Assembly: GCA_018241665.1 (NCBI GenBank)
Contig: JAFEDK010000029.1
Coordinates: forward strand, 17,175 to 81,174
Direction: 5' to 3'
Length of the DNA: 64,000 bases
Source: Pseudomonadota bacterium
Lineage (GTDB): Bacteria; Pseudomonadota; Gammaproteobacteria; Burkholderiales; Rhodocyclaceae
A program made the translations under genes and the position numbers. The notes beneath the pieces are model-generated. The model ran no database searches. It saw only the letters and a list, made by a program, of their open reading frames with translations, and was not told where the DNA came from. Below are positions 7,610 through 17,091 of this stretch, in pieces (within the stretch, counting starts at the first letter, position 1; each line of letters opens with the position of its first letter).

Positions 7610-9379
7610 ATGACTGCCGGAACCGATGACCGATCCGCCGAGCGGGCAGGGGACGTGGTCGCCTTCCTCCGCCGCATCGGCCCCTATTTCCGGCCCTGGC
7701 ATGGCCCGTGGCTGGGGGCCCTGGCGGCGCTGGCCGCGGTGCATGGCATCGAGATCCTGATTCCCCTCGGCGTGCAGCGGGCGGTGGATCGCATCGCCGC
7801 GCATGGCGACGGCCTGGACGAGGCCGTGCTGGCGTTGCTCGGGCTGGCGGTGCTGCGTTTCCTGGCCCTCAATTTCGGTCGCCGCCGCAATGCGCTGGTG
7901 TCCATCGGCCTGACCACGGCTTTGCGCCAGGCCTTTTACGAACATCTGCAGACCCTCGGGCGGGGCTTCTACGCCCGTCACGGCATTGGCGACCTGATGG
8001 CGCGGGCGACCAGCGACATCACGGCGATCCAGCGTTTCTTCCGTTTCGCGCTGCACCAGTTGGTCAGCCTGGCCAGCGTGGTGTTGATCGCCCCGGCCTT
8101 CATGGCCGCCCAGTCGCCCGAGCTGACCTTGTGGCTGCTGCCGTTGCTGGTGGCGATGGGGTGGAGCGGCTGGCTGCTGGCCGGCCACCTGCGGGCCGCA
8201 TCAGCCCACGGTCAGGCCGCCTTCGGCGCCCTGACCGAAGCGGTCCAGCAGAATCTAGGCGGCATCCGCAGCATCCACGCCCATGCCCAGGAGGAGCGGG
8301 AGATCCGCCATTTCCGGCGCGTCGCCACGGACTATGCTGGCGTCGCGCGCCGCCTGACCCGTTGGCAGGCTCTGCTGGCTGCGCTGATGGGGCTGTTGTG
8401 CGGGCTGATGGGCCTGGTGGTGGTCGTGGTGGGCGGCCGGCAGGTGCTGGCCGGCACGATGAGCGTTGGCACGCTGACCGCCTTCATCCTCTACCTCGGC
8501 ATGATCCTCGGCGTGCTGCGCAGCTGCGGCCACCCGGTGTATGTGCTGCTAAACGCCAGCACCGCGGCGCGGCGGGTGTTCCGCATCCTGGACGAGCGGC
8601 CGGAGATCGATGAGAGCGGTGCCGGGTTGGCCCCCGTGGCAGGCGCCCGTGGCGAGCTGCGCGTCGCGGCGCTCGACTTCGCCTACCCCGCCCGTGGCGG
8701 CGCTGGGCCGGCCACGGTGCTCGCGGGTATCGGGCTGCACGTCCGGCCGGGGGAGATGCACGCGCTGATCGGCCCCGTCGGCTGCGGCAAGTCCACCCTG
8801 CTCGGGCTGCTGGCCCGCCGTCTGGCCCCGACCGCCGGGCGCGTCGAACTGGACGGCCGCGGGCTGGAGCGCCTGCCGCTGGACTACCTGCGCCGGCAGG
8901 TGGCCTTCGTGACCCAGGACAGTTTTCTGTTCGCCACCTCGATCGGCGAGAACATCTCCTTCGACGATCCGGCCCGGCCGCCGGAGCCGGTCTCGGCGGC
9001 GGCTCGCGCCGCCCGGCTGGCGGAAACCATCGCGGCCTTTCCGGATGGCTTCGCGACGCGGGTCGGCGAGCGCGGCATCACCCTGTCCGGCGGCCAGCAG
9101 CAGCGCACAGTGCTGGCCCGCAACCTGATCATCGAGGCGCCGGTGCTGCTCCTCGACGACTGCTTTTCGGCCCTCGATACGGAGACCGCGGCGGCCATCC
9201 TGGCCGAGCTGCGGGCCCGCCGGCCGCGGCCGACCATCGTGCTGGCGTCCCACCGCCTGGCCACGGTGCGCGAGGCCGACTGCATCCATGTCATGGTCGG
9301 TGGCCGCATCGTCGAGTCGGGGCGCCACGAAGCCTTGCTGGCCGGCGCCGGCCATTATGCGGAGCTGGTCGAGGCATGA
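7610..9379 (+). CDS. ABC exporter half-transporter, degenerate-site subunit (MdlA-like)
   Basis: A 589-residue fusion of a six-helix exporter membrane domain (about 1-330) and an ATPase domain. Walker A GPVGCGKS is at 388-395, signature LSGGQQQR begins at 492, Walker B is LLLDD with Asp516-Asp517, and the switch His is in ASHR. The position after the Walker B Asp, normally the catalytic Glu, is Asp517, as in E. coli MdlA and other asymmetric heterodimeric exporters. Its stop overlaps the start of the next gene by ATGA, so the two half-transporters are coupled and should form one pump. Substrate unknown; drugs, lipids or peptides are all possible for the family. Confidence 0.88.
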   Translation: MTAGTDDRSAERAGDVVAFLRRIGPYFRPWHGPWLGALAALAAVHGIEILIPLGVQRAVDRIAAHGDGLDEAVLALLGLAVLRFLALNFGRRRNALVSIGLTTALRQAFYEHLQTLGRGFYARHGIGDLMARATSDITAIQRFFRFALHQLVSLASVVLIAPAFMAAQSPELTLWLLPLLVAMGWSGWLLAGHLRAASAHGQAAFGALTEAVQQNLGGIRSIHAHAQEEREIRHFRRVATDYAGVARRLTRWQALLAALMGLLCGLMGLVVVVVGGRQVLAGTMSVGTLTAFILYLGMILGVLRSCGHPVYVLLNASTAARRVFRILDERPEIDESGAGLAPVAGARGELRVAALDFAYPARGGAGPATVLAGIGLHVRPGEMHALIGPVGCGKSTLLGLLARRLAPTAGRVELDGRGLERLPLDYLRRQVAFVTQDSFLFATSIGENISFDDPARPPEPVSAAARAARLAETIAAFPDGFATRVGERGITLSGGQQQRTVLARNLIIEAPVLLLDDCFSALDTETAAAILAELRARRPRPTIVLASHRLATVREADCIHVMVGGRIVESGRHEALLAGAGHYAELVEA

Positions 9380-11217
9380 ACCGGCCCGTAGTGCTGCCCG
9401 GGCCTTTTGCCCCCGCGTCGGGGGCGGGCAGCCAGCTGTGGCGCCTGGCGCACTGGCTGGTGCCGTACCGCTGGCGCATTGCGGCAGCCGTGCTGCTGGC
9501 ACTGCTCGCTGCGCTGATGGCGGTGCTGATTCCGGTGGTGTTCAGCCGCGTCGTAGTGGACGACATCCTGCTGCAGGCCCACCACGACGGGGTGCCGGAC
9601 CTGGGCCAACGCTGGCTCGTCCAGGCGCTGGCGGCAGGTCTGGAGGTGACGCCGCTGGCCGCCGCCGGCGGGCTGTACCTGCTGTGGGTGGGCCTGCGGG
9701 CGGTGTGCGGCTACGCCTTCGAGACCTTGTTTGCCGGTGCCGTGCTGTCGGCCCTCGCCGATCTGCGCGGCGATCTCTTCGCCCACGTGGAGCGCCTGCC
9801 GGGGGCCTTCTACGACCGGGTCCGCGTCGGCCAGGTGCTGACCCGCATCACCACCGATGTGGAGAGCCTGGCGGAGATGCTGATCGGCCTCGCCGAGGTG
9901 GCCGGCGAGGTCGTGCCCTTGACGGTGGCGGCCAGCGTGATGCTGTCCCTCGACGACACCCTGACCGCGGCGCTGTCGCCGGTGCTGCTGGCGGTCGTGT
10001 TCGCCACGGTGCTGTTCCGCCACCTGTCGGGGCCGGTCTATCGCCGCATGCGCGACACCGCGTCACGCCTCAACGAGGACATCCACGAGAACCTGTCGGG
10101 CATCGAGGCCATCCAGCTGGCCCGCCGGGAGGGCTACAACGCCCGCCGCTTTGGTGGCCTGAACGAGGCCAACCGGCAGGTGGAAAGCCGTGCCATCCGC
10201 ATCGAGACGGCCTATTACCCGGTGGTCGAGAACCTGTCCTTCCTGGCCATCGGGCTGATCCTGTGGCTGGGCGGTGCCCACGTGGCCGCCGGCACGGCGA
10301 GCCTCGGCTCGGTGGTGCTGTTCCTGCAGTTCACCGACATGCTGTTCCGTCCGGTGGTGCTGGTGGGCTTCCAGGCCAGCACGATCTTCCGCGCGGCGGC
10401 GGCCAGCGAGCGCATCTTCCGCCTGCTCGACTGGCGGGAGGCGCTGGCGGTGCCGGCCGAGCCGACACCACTGCCGCCTGGCCTGCACGGGCGCATCGAG
10501 TTCCGCCGGCTGGATTTCCGCTACGAGACCGGCGAGCCGGTGATCCATGACTTCAGCCTGGCCATCGAGGCCGGCGAGACGGTTGCCATCGTCGGTCCGA
10601 CCGGCTCCGGCAAGACCACGCTGATGCGGCTGCTGTGCCGCTTCTACGACGTTGCGTCAGGCCGGCTGTTCATCGACGGCGTCGACATCATGCAGATCGA
10701 CCCGGGCGAGCTGCGTCGCCGGGTCGGCGTGATCCTGCAGGACTTCCACCTCTTTCCCGGCTCGGTGCTGGACAACATCACCCTGGGCAATCCGGCCGTC
10801 AGCCTGGAGGACGCCCGCCGGGCCGCGGCGGCGGTGCAGGCGCTGGGTTTCATCGAGGCACTGCCGGCGGGCTTCGACACGCCGCTTGGCGACCGCGGCA
10901 ACAACCTGTCCCAGGGGCAACGCCAACTGCTGGCCTTTGCGCGGGTGGTCGCCCTCGACCCGGAGATCCTGATCCTCGACGAGGCCACCGCCAGCATCGA
11001 CCCGGCCACCGAGGCGGCGATCCAGGCTGGGCTGGCCGGGATCATGAAGGGCCGGACCTGCATCGTGATCGCCCACCGCCTGCAAACCATCCGCGAGGCA
11101 GACCGTATCGTGGTCGTCGACCGGGGGCGCCTGGTCGAAATGGGTAGTCACGAGGCCTTGCTTGCCCGGAATGGGCTCTACAGAACGCTGCACGACGCCC
11201 AGACGCTGGCCGGTTAG
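9376..11217 (+). CDS. ABC exporter half-transporter, catalytic subunit (MdlB-like)
   Basis: A 613-residue partner of the preceding half-transporter, with N-terminal membrane domain and C-terminal ATPase. Walker A GPTGSGKT starts at 407, the signature is the variant LSQGQRQ, Walker B ends ILILDE with canonical Glu536, and the switch His is in IAHR. The pair therefore has one degenerate and one consensus ATP site, as established for MdlAB/TM287-288-type heterodimers. It ends 113 bases before the sensor kinase gene. Confidence 0.88.
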   Translation: MNRPVVLPGPFAPASGAGSQLWRLAHWLVPYRWRIAAAVLLALLAALMAVLIPVVFSRVVVDDILLQAHHDGVPDLGQRWLVQALAAGLEVTPLAAAGGLYLLWVGLRAVCGYAFETLFAGAVLSALADLRGDLFAHVERLPGAFYDRVRVGQVLTRITTDVESLAEMLIGLAEVAGEVVPLTVAASVMLSLDDTLTAALSPVLLAVVFATVLFRHLSGPVYRRMRDTASRLNEDIHENLSGIEAIQLARREGYNARRFGGLNEANRQVESRAIRIETAYYPVVENLSFLAIGLILWLGGAHVAAGTASLGSVVLFLQFTDMLFRPVVLVGFQASTIFRAAAASERIFRLLDWREALAVPAEPTPLPPGLHGRIEFRRLDFRYETGEPVIHDFSLAIEAGETVAIVGPTGSGKTTLMRLLCRFYDVASGRLFIDGVDIMQIDPGELRRRVGVILQDFHLFPGSVLDNITLGNPAVSLEDARRAAAAVQALGFIEALPAGFDTPLGDRGNNLSQGQRQLLAFARVVALDPEILILDEATASIDPATEAAIQAGLAGIMKGRTCIVIAHRLQTIREADRIVVVDRGRLVEMGSHEALLARNGLYRTLHDAQTLAG

Positions 11218-11330
11218 TCGCCATCGTTAAGAATTTGGCCGGCGCCGCTCCAAAAATGCTGGGCCGGATGCACGGATCGCGGTAAGTTCAGGCGCAAATC
11301 CATGCCTGCCGATCTGCCGACCTCACATTC

Positions 11331-14300
11331 ATGCGCCCCTTCAAGCTGCACTGGCTATTTCTGGCTGTCTTGCTGCCGGGCATCGTCGCGCTGGTCGTAT
11401 TGCTGGTGGACTCCTACCGCCGTGAAGCGGACAACCTGCAGCAGAACGCGCTGCAGACGGCGCGGGCGCTGCGCCAGGTGGTGGATGAGCAGATCATCGG
11501 CAAGCAGAGGGTGTTGCAGGGCTTTGCGATGGGGAGCAGCGCTCTGGACCGGGGCGACTACGCGGCGCTCCGCCAGCAGGCCATGGCGCTGCTGGCGGAG
11601 ACGGATTTCGCCGATGCGCTGGTGCTCACCGACGCCAGCGGCCAGCAGTATCTCAACACCCTGATCCCCGCCGGGCAGCCGCTGCCCGCGACGAAGAACA
11701 TGGAGCGCGTGCGGCGGATCTTCGACACCCGCCGTCCGTATATCTCGGCGGTGGTCGTCGGCACCGTGGCGAAGCGCCACCTGATCACCATCGATGTGCC
11801 GGTGGTCCGCGACGGCCAGGTCTTGTTCGACCTGAACCTGGTCCTCTTCCCGGAGCGTCTCGACCGCATTCTCAATACCCAGCAGTTGCCGGAAGGCTGG
11901 CTGGCGTCCATCTACGATGCCACCGGCCACATTGCCGCGCGCAGCCTGAATGGTGCCTCGGTCGTCGGTCAGCCGGTGCCGCCGGCCCTGATGGAGCGCC
12001 TCGCCGGGGCGCCCGAGGGGCAGGGGCGGGGCATGAGCCAGGAAGGGGAGGACGTCTTCGGGGCGTACAGCCGCTCGGACCTGACCGGCTACTCGGTGGC
12101 CGTCGCCGTGCCGGTCGGTATCCTGCTGCGGGAGCTGGCCCGCAACCTGGCTCTCAGCGCGCTGCTCGTGGCTGCCATGACGCTGGCCAGCCTGCTGCTG
12201 GCCCGGCGCTTCGGCGGGCAGCTGCAGGCGGCGCTGCGGGGACTGGTCACGGCGGTGGACTCCGCGGCCGCCGGGCGCTCGGAGGGTATCGCGCGCGCTG
12301 AGGGGCCGGCGGAGGTGCGCCACCTGTCCGCGCAGTTCGAACGCATGTTGCAGGCCCGCAACGAGGCCGATGGCGTCGTCCGTTCCGAACGCCAGCGCCT
12401 CTACGACATTCTCGAGACACTGCCGGCCTTCGTCGTGCTGCGCACGCCGGCTTTTCGGGTGGTGTTTGCCAACGCCATCTACCGCCAGCGCTTCGGGGAC
12501 GAGCACGGGGACAACTGTACGGCCTTGTTCAGCAGCCAGGCGGCGCGTCATCTGGGGGAGGCCGGCTGCGAATGGGAGTGGGTCGGCCCGGACCGGCGCG
12601 TCTATGCGATCCACGACCGCCCGATCGTCGGCTCCGACGGGGCGCCGCTGGTCCTCAAGATGGGGATCGACATCACCGAGAGGCGGGCCGCCGAAGCCGC
12701 CCTGCGGGACAGCGAGGAGAGCCTGCGCATCGCGCTGACCTTCTCGCCGAACGTGATCGTGATGGCCGACCAGCAGGCCCGCTTCACCTTTGCCAACCGG
12801 CAGGCCGAGCTGTGCTTCGGCTACAGCCAGCAAGAATGGCTGGCGATGGAGGTGGCGCAGCTGTTTCCGCCCTTCGAGGCGGAGCGGGTGATGACCCATT
12901 TCCGCCGCAACGCGGCCGGCAGCCACGAGTTCTTCGAGGCCGTCACCCGCCACAAGAACGGCCGCCTGATCGATGTGGAGATCAATGGCGTGCTGCTGCC
13001 CGACGGCCGGGTGCTCGGCGAGGTCATCGACATCTCGGCGCGCAAGGCCGCCGAAAAGCAGATCCGTCAGCTGTCGATGGCCGTCGAGCAGAGTATCGAG
13101 AGCGTCGTCATCACCGACCTGGAGACCCGCATCGAGTACGTGAACGAGGCCTTCGTGCGCAGCTCCGGCTACCGCCGCGAGGAGGTCCTCGGCCAGACCC
13201 CGGCGCTGCTGAAGTCGGGCCAGACGCCGCGGACGACCTACGACGCGCTGTGGGCGGCCCTCGACGCCGGGCAGCCGTGGCGCGGCGAGTTCATCAACCG
13301 GCGCAAGAGCGGTGAGGTCTACATCGAGAACACGACCATCGTGCCGATCCGCGAGCGCGACGGGCAGATCACCCACTACCTGGCGATCAAGGAGGACGTC
13401 ACCGAGAGGCGGCGCATCGAGGGCGAGCTGGAGCGCCACCGCTACCACCTGGAGTCGGTCGTCGAGGAGCGCACCGCGGCGCTGTCCATCGCCAAGGAGG
13501 CGGCGGAGGCGGCCAACCGGGCCAAGAGCACCTTCCTGACGACGATGAGCCACGAGCTGCGCACGCCGATGAACGCCATCATGGGCATGACCGCGATGGC
13601 CCTGCGCCGGGCCACCGACCCGCGCCAGATCGAGCAGCTCAGCAAGGCACGCCAGGCAACCCAGCACCTGCTGGCGCTGATCAACGACATTCTCGACATC
13701 TCGCGCATCGAGGCCGATCGCCTGACCCTCGACCAGATCGACTTCCACCTGGAGAGCGTGCTCGAGAACCTGCGCACGCTGATGGGCGGGGCCGCCGAGC
13801 AGAAGGGCTTGCGCCTGCAGATCAACGTGACACCGGAACTGGCCCAGCTCCCCTTGCGCGGCGACCCGCTGCGCCTCGGGCAGATCCTGGTCAATCTGGT
13901 CGGCAATGCACTCAAGTTCACCTCCATCGGGCAGGTCGAGGTCACCGCGACGCTGGGCGAGGAGGCCGCCGGCGTGGTGGGCTTGCGCTTCGAGGTGCGC
14001 GACACCGGCATCGGCATCGCCGCCGAGGATCAGCTGCGCCTGTTCGCCACTTTCGAGCAGGTGGATGGCTCGATGACCCGCAAGTACGGCGGTTCCGGCC
14101 TGGGGCTGGCGATCAGCCGGCGCCTGGCCAGGATGATGGGCGGCGACATGGGGGTGACGAGCGAGATCGATGTGGGCAGTACCTTCTGGTTTACGGTGCG
14201 CCTGCCGAAGGGCGAGGCGCGCGCGGTCCGGCCGCCCGGCCGGAGCATCTCGAACGCGGAGCTGGGCCTGCGCAAGCGCTTTCCCGGCGTAAGGGTGCTG

Positions 14301-14681
14301 CTGGCCGAGGACGACCTGGTCAACCAGGAGGTGGTGAAGGCCCTCATCGAGGAGGCCGGCATCCGCGTCGATGTGGCCGGCAACGGCGCCGAGGCCCTCG
14401 AGATGGCCCGGCGGACACCCTATGCGCTGGTCCTGATGGACATGCAGATGCCAGTGATGAACGGCATCGAGGCGGCTGGCGAGCTGCGCCAGCTGGCCGG
14501 CTACGCGGAGACGCCGATCCTGGCCCTGACCGCCAACGCCTTCGAGGACGACCGCCGCGCCTGCCTGGCGGCCGGGATGGATGATTTCATCACCAAGCCG
14601 GTGGAGCCGGCCCGCCTGCTCGAGAGCCTGTTGCAGTGGCTGGAGCGGGCCGCGGAGGAGCGCAAGTCTGCCGACAGTTAG
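11331..14681 (+). CDS. Hybrid sensor histidine kinase (CACHE, three PAS, kinase, receiver)
   Basis: A 1116-residue membrane kinase. Order: TM1 at about 6-26; periplasmic double-CACHE-like sensor to about 270; TM2 around 272-292; HAMP-like linker; PAS domains near 355, 465 and 582; HisKA with SHELRTPMN and phospho-acceptor His741; HATPase with N-box LVGNALKFT, DTGIGI and GSGLGLAIS; receiver domain from about 985 with acidic AEDD and phospho-acceptor Asp1037 in LMDMQMPVMNG. No Hpt domain and no adjacent response regulator, so the output is likely elsewhere. The oxoamine synthase gene starts only 77 bases downstream, recalling the pairing of CqsA/LqsA signal synthases with sensor kinases, although this sensor domain is unlike CqsS. 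Confidence 0.92.
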   Translation: MRPFKLHWLFLAVLLPGIVALVVLLVDSYRREADNLQQNALQTARALRQVVDEQIIGKQRVLQGFAMGSSALDRGDYAALRQQAMALLAETDFADALVLTDASGQQYLNTLIPAGQPLPATKNMERVRRIFDTRRPYISAVVVGTVAKRHLITIDVPVVRDGQVLFDLNLVLFPERLDRILNTQQLPEGWLASIYDATGHIAARSLNGASVVGQPVPPALMERLAGAPEGQGRGMSQEGEDVFGAYSRSDLTGYSVAVAVPVGILLRELARNLALSALLVAAMTLASLLLARRFGGQLQAALRGLVTAVDSAAAGRSEGIARAEGPAEVRHLSAQFERMLQARNEADGVVRSERQRLYDILETLPAFVVLRTPAFRVVFANAIYRQRFGDEHGDNCTALFSSQAARHLGEAGCEWEWVGPDRRVYAIHDRPIVGSDGAPLVLKMGIDITERRAAEAALRDSEESLRIALTFSPNVIVMADQQARFTFANRQAELCFGYSQQEWLAMEVAQLFPPFEAERVMTHFRRNAAGSHEFFEAVTRHKNGRLIDVEINGVLLPDGRVLGEVIDISARKAAEKQIRQLSMAVEQSIESVVITDLETRIEYVNEAFVRSSGYRREEVLGQTPALLKSGQTPRTTYDALWAALDAGQPWRGEFINRRKSGEVYIENTTIVPIRERDGQITHYLAIKEDVTERRRIEGELERHRYHLESVVEERTAALSIAKEAAEAANRAKSTFLTTMSHELRTPMNAIMGMTAMALRRATDPRQIEQLSKARQATQHLLALINDILDISRIEADRLTLDQIDFHLESVLENLRTLMGGAAEQKGLRLQINVTPELAQLPLRGDPLRLGQILVNLVGNALKFTSIGQVEVTATLGEEAAGVVGLRFEVRDTGIGIAAEDQLRLFATFEQVDGSMTRKYGGSGLGLAISRRLARMMGGDMGVTSEIDVGSTFWFTVRLPKGEARAVRPPGRSISNAELGLRKRFPGVRVLLAEDDLVNQEVVKALIEEAGIRVDVAGNGAEALEMARRTPYALVLMDMQMPVMNGIEAAGELRQLAGYAETPILALTANAFEDDRRACLAAGMDDFITKPVEPARLLESLLQWLERAAEERKSADS

Positions 14682-14758
14682 CTGCCAGACCCTTGCCAGT
14701 CTGAATCGCTAGCCTTTGGGGTTCTGACACTCCGCCTTCACCGTGCAGGCCCGAACCC

Positions 14759-15970
14759 ATGAAAGAATTTCAGGATATCGCCCGCTGGCTCGATCAGCGT
14801 GGCACCGTTCATCTCATTCCCCGCGTCGAGTCGCTGCCGTCGCCGGCCTTCCGCATGGATGGCAGCGAGCATGTGTCCTTCAGCACCAACAACTACCTCG
14901 GGCTGGCCTCCCACCCGCGCATGATCGCCAAGGCACGGGAAGGCCTGGAGCGCTACGGCGTCGGCAACTGCGAGTCGCGCCTGCTCGGCGGCGATCTGGA
15001 AATCTACGATCAGCTGGAGCAGAAGCTGGCCGCCATGAAAGGCAAGGATACGGCCCTGCTGTTCGCCACCGGCTACCTGACCAACCTCGGCGTGCTGTCC
15101 TCGCTGGTCAAGACGGCGCAGTTCGCGCGCATCTATGGCTACCGCACCCGTGGTCGCCACAGCTACGCGTTCTTCTCGGACGAGTACAACCACGTGAGCA
15201 TCCGCGAGGGCATCCGCCTGTCCGGGGCCGATCGCCTGACCTTCCGCCACCTGGACCTGGATCACCTGGAGTCGCTGTTGCAGGCCTCCGAGGCGACGAC
15301 CAAGATCATCGTTACCGACGGGGTCTTCAGCCAGGATGGCGACATCGCCCCGCTGCCGGAATTGCTGCAACTGGCTGACCGTTACGACGCGATGGTGTAC
15401 GTGGACGATGCCCACGGCACCGGTGTGCTCGGCGCAAACGGCGGCGGCATCACCGAGCATTTCGGCATCGATGACCCGCGCCTGATCTGCATGGGTACGC
15501 TCAGCAAGGCTTATGGCGCGATTGGCGGCTTCATCGCCACCGACAAGTACATTGGCGAGTTGCTGCGCCTGACCTGCTCGGCCTACGGCTTTACCTCCAC
15601 GCTGCCGCCGGACCAGGTGTTCGCGGTGAGCGAGGCCATCGACATCGTCACCGACGAGCCGGAGCGCCGTCAGCGCCTGTGGGACAACCAGCGCTATTTC
15701 GTTGAATCGATGAAGGGCTTGCCGTACCAGGTGGTGTCCACGGCCACGCCGATCGTGCCGGTGCTGATCGGCGACGAGGCGCAGACGGATCGCCTGTCCC
15801 TGCTGCTGCGCAGCGTCGGGCTGCACGTGGACAGCGTCAAGTTCCCGGCGGTGCCGAAGAACCAGGGACGTCTGCGGGTGATCCTGAACGCCGGCCACAC
15901 CCGCGAGCAGATCGACCTGCTGGTGTCGGTCTTCCGCAATCATCAGGCAGCATTGCCGAAGGCGGCCTGA
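14759..15970 (+). CDS. PLP-dependent alpha-oxoamine synthase (class II aminotransferase fold)
   Basis: A 403-residue enzyme of the family that condenses an amino acid with an acyl-CoA or acyl-ACP (BioF, Kbl, serine palmitoyltransferase, HemA, CqsA). Visible marks are the substrate-binding stretch NNYLGLASHP, GNCESRLLGG, the PLP-phenol Asp in VYVDDAHGTG, and Schiff-base Lys250 in GTLSKAYGAIGG. It lacks a clear feature that separates the subfamilies, and there is no biotin or sphingolipid gene around it. Its position directly after a hybrid sensor kinase leaves open a CqsA-like alpha-hydroxyketone signal synthase; a glycosyltransferase downstream leaves open a lipid role. Both are inference. 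Confidence 0.8.
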   Translation: MKEFQDIARWLDQRGTVHLIPRVESLPSPAFRMDGSEHVSFSTNNYLGLASHPRMIAKAREGLERYGVGNCESRLLGGDLEIYDQLEQKLAAMKGKDTALLFATGYLTNLGVLSSLVKTAQFARIYGYRTRGRHSYAFFSDEYNHVSIREGIRLSGADRLTFRHLDLDHLESLLQASEATTKIIVTDGVFSQDGDIAPLPELLQLADRYDAMVYVDDAHGTGVLGANGGGITEHFGIDDPRLICMGTLSKAYGAIGGFIATDKYIGELLRLTCSAYGFTSTLPPDQVFAVSEAIDIVTDEPERRQRLWDNQRYFVESMKGLPYQVVSTATPIVPVLIGDEAQTDRLSLLLRSVGLHVDSVKFPAVPKNQGRLRVILNAGHTREQIDLLVSVFRNHQAALPKAA

Positions 15971-16091
15971 AGGCGCTCAATGTCGGCCGCCGCCGGCCGT
16001 AGACCGACGGGATTGCGCGCCGTGCCCACCATGGGTGGCGGCGTCCGGATGTCTTTTGTCGCCGGGCCCGGGCCCGGCCAGCGGTGCGCCC

Positions 16092-17087
16092 ATGAGTTCT
16101 TCGTCGTTTTCCGGTCGGCCTGTGGCCCGCCTGCTCTCCGTCGTCCTGCCGGCCTACCGGGAGGAGGCGGGGATCGCGCGCGTGCTGGCCGAGCTGGAGC
16201 AGGTGCTGGCGAGCCTTGATGTGTCCTTCGAGGTGATCGTCGTCGATGACGGCAGCCCTGATCGCACCTTCCAGCGCGTGTCCGAGCTGTGCGCGGCGCG
16301 GCCGTGGCTGCGCGGATTGCGCCTGAGCCGCAACTTCGGCAAGGAGAGCGCGCTGCTGGCGGGCCTGCAGGCGGCCCGCGGCGATGCGGTCATCACCCTG
16401 GACGCCGACCTGCAGCACCCGCCGGCGCTGATCCCCGAGCTGGTCGCCGCCTGGCGGCAGGGGGTGATGGTGGTCAATGGGGTAAAGGCGGATCGCAGCG
16501 TCGAGCATCAGGGCTATGCCTCGCTGGCGACGCTGATCACCGAGGGCCTGGGCCGCCTGACCGGGATCTCCCTGCGCGATGCATCCGACTACAAGCTGCT
16601 CGACCGCCAGGTGGTGGACATCCTGACCGACAGCCTGGCCGAGCGAGAGCGTTTCTTCCGCGGCCTCAGCCAGTGGGTGGGTTTCCACCAGGTGGACGTG
16701 CCCTTCAAGGTTGCGCCAAGCACCCGCCGGACGCGCAACTGGAGTTTCGGCGGCCTGCTGCGCCTGACCGGCACGGCGCTGGTGTCCTTCACCAGCGCGC
16801 CGCTGCAGGTGATCACCGTGCTGGGCGTGCTGACCTTGCTGATGGCCGTGCTGGTGGGTGGCGAGGCGCTGGTGTCGCGGATGGCCGGCCGGGCGGTGTC
16901 CGGTTTCACCACGCTGATCCTGACCCTGCTGATCATCGGCAGTTTCATCATGATCAGCCTCGGCATCCTCGGCGCCTATGTCGCCAAGATCTACGAGGAG
17001 ATCAAGGGGCGTCCGTCCTATCTGGTGGCGGAGCGCTGCGGCGGCGCCGGGCGCGGAGGCCATCGCTACCGCCGGGTGCGCCGCTGA
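16092..17087 (+). CDS. GT2 glycosyltransferase, GtrB/DPM1-like
   Basis: A 331-residue family 2 glycosyltransferase of the kind that moves a sugar from a nucleotide donor to polyprenyl phosphate at the inner membrane. The GT-A domain shows SVVLPAYREE, VVDDGSPDRT and the metal-binding DADLQHPP. Two hydrophobic helices in the last 100 residues, followed by AKIYEEIKGRPSYLV, are the GtrB signature. The ATG at 16092 begins just before the catalytic domain; a longer in-frame start adds a low-complexity tail and is less likely. It ends four bases from the convergent AI-2E-family gene. No flippase or O-antigen gene is adjacent. Confidence 0.85.
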   Translation: MSSSSFSGRPVARLLSVVLPAYREEAGIARVLAELEQVLASLDVSFEVIVVDDGSPDRTFQRVSELCAARPWLRGLRLSRNFGKESALLAGLQAARGDAVITLDADLQHPPALIPELVAAWRQGVMVVNGVKADRSVEHQGYASLATLITEGLGRLTGISLRDASDYKLLDRQVVDILTDSLAERERFFRGLSQWVGFHQVDVPFKVAPSTRRTRNWSFGGLLRLTGTALVSFTSAPLQVITVLGVLTLLMAVLVGGEALVSRMAGRAVSGFTTLILTLLIIGSFIMISLGILGAYVAKIYEEIKGRPSYLVAERCGGAGRGGHRYRRVRR

Positions 17088-17091
17088 AGGT

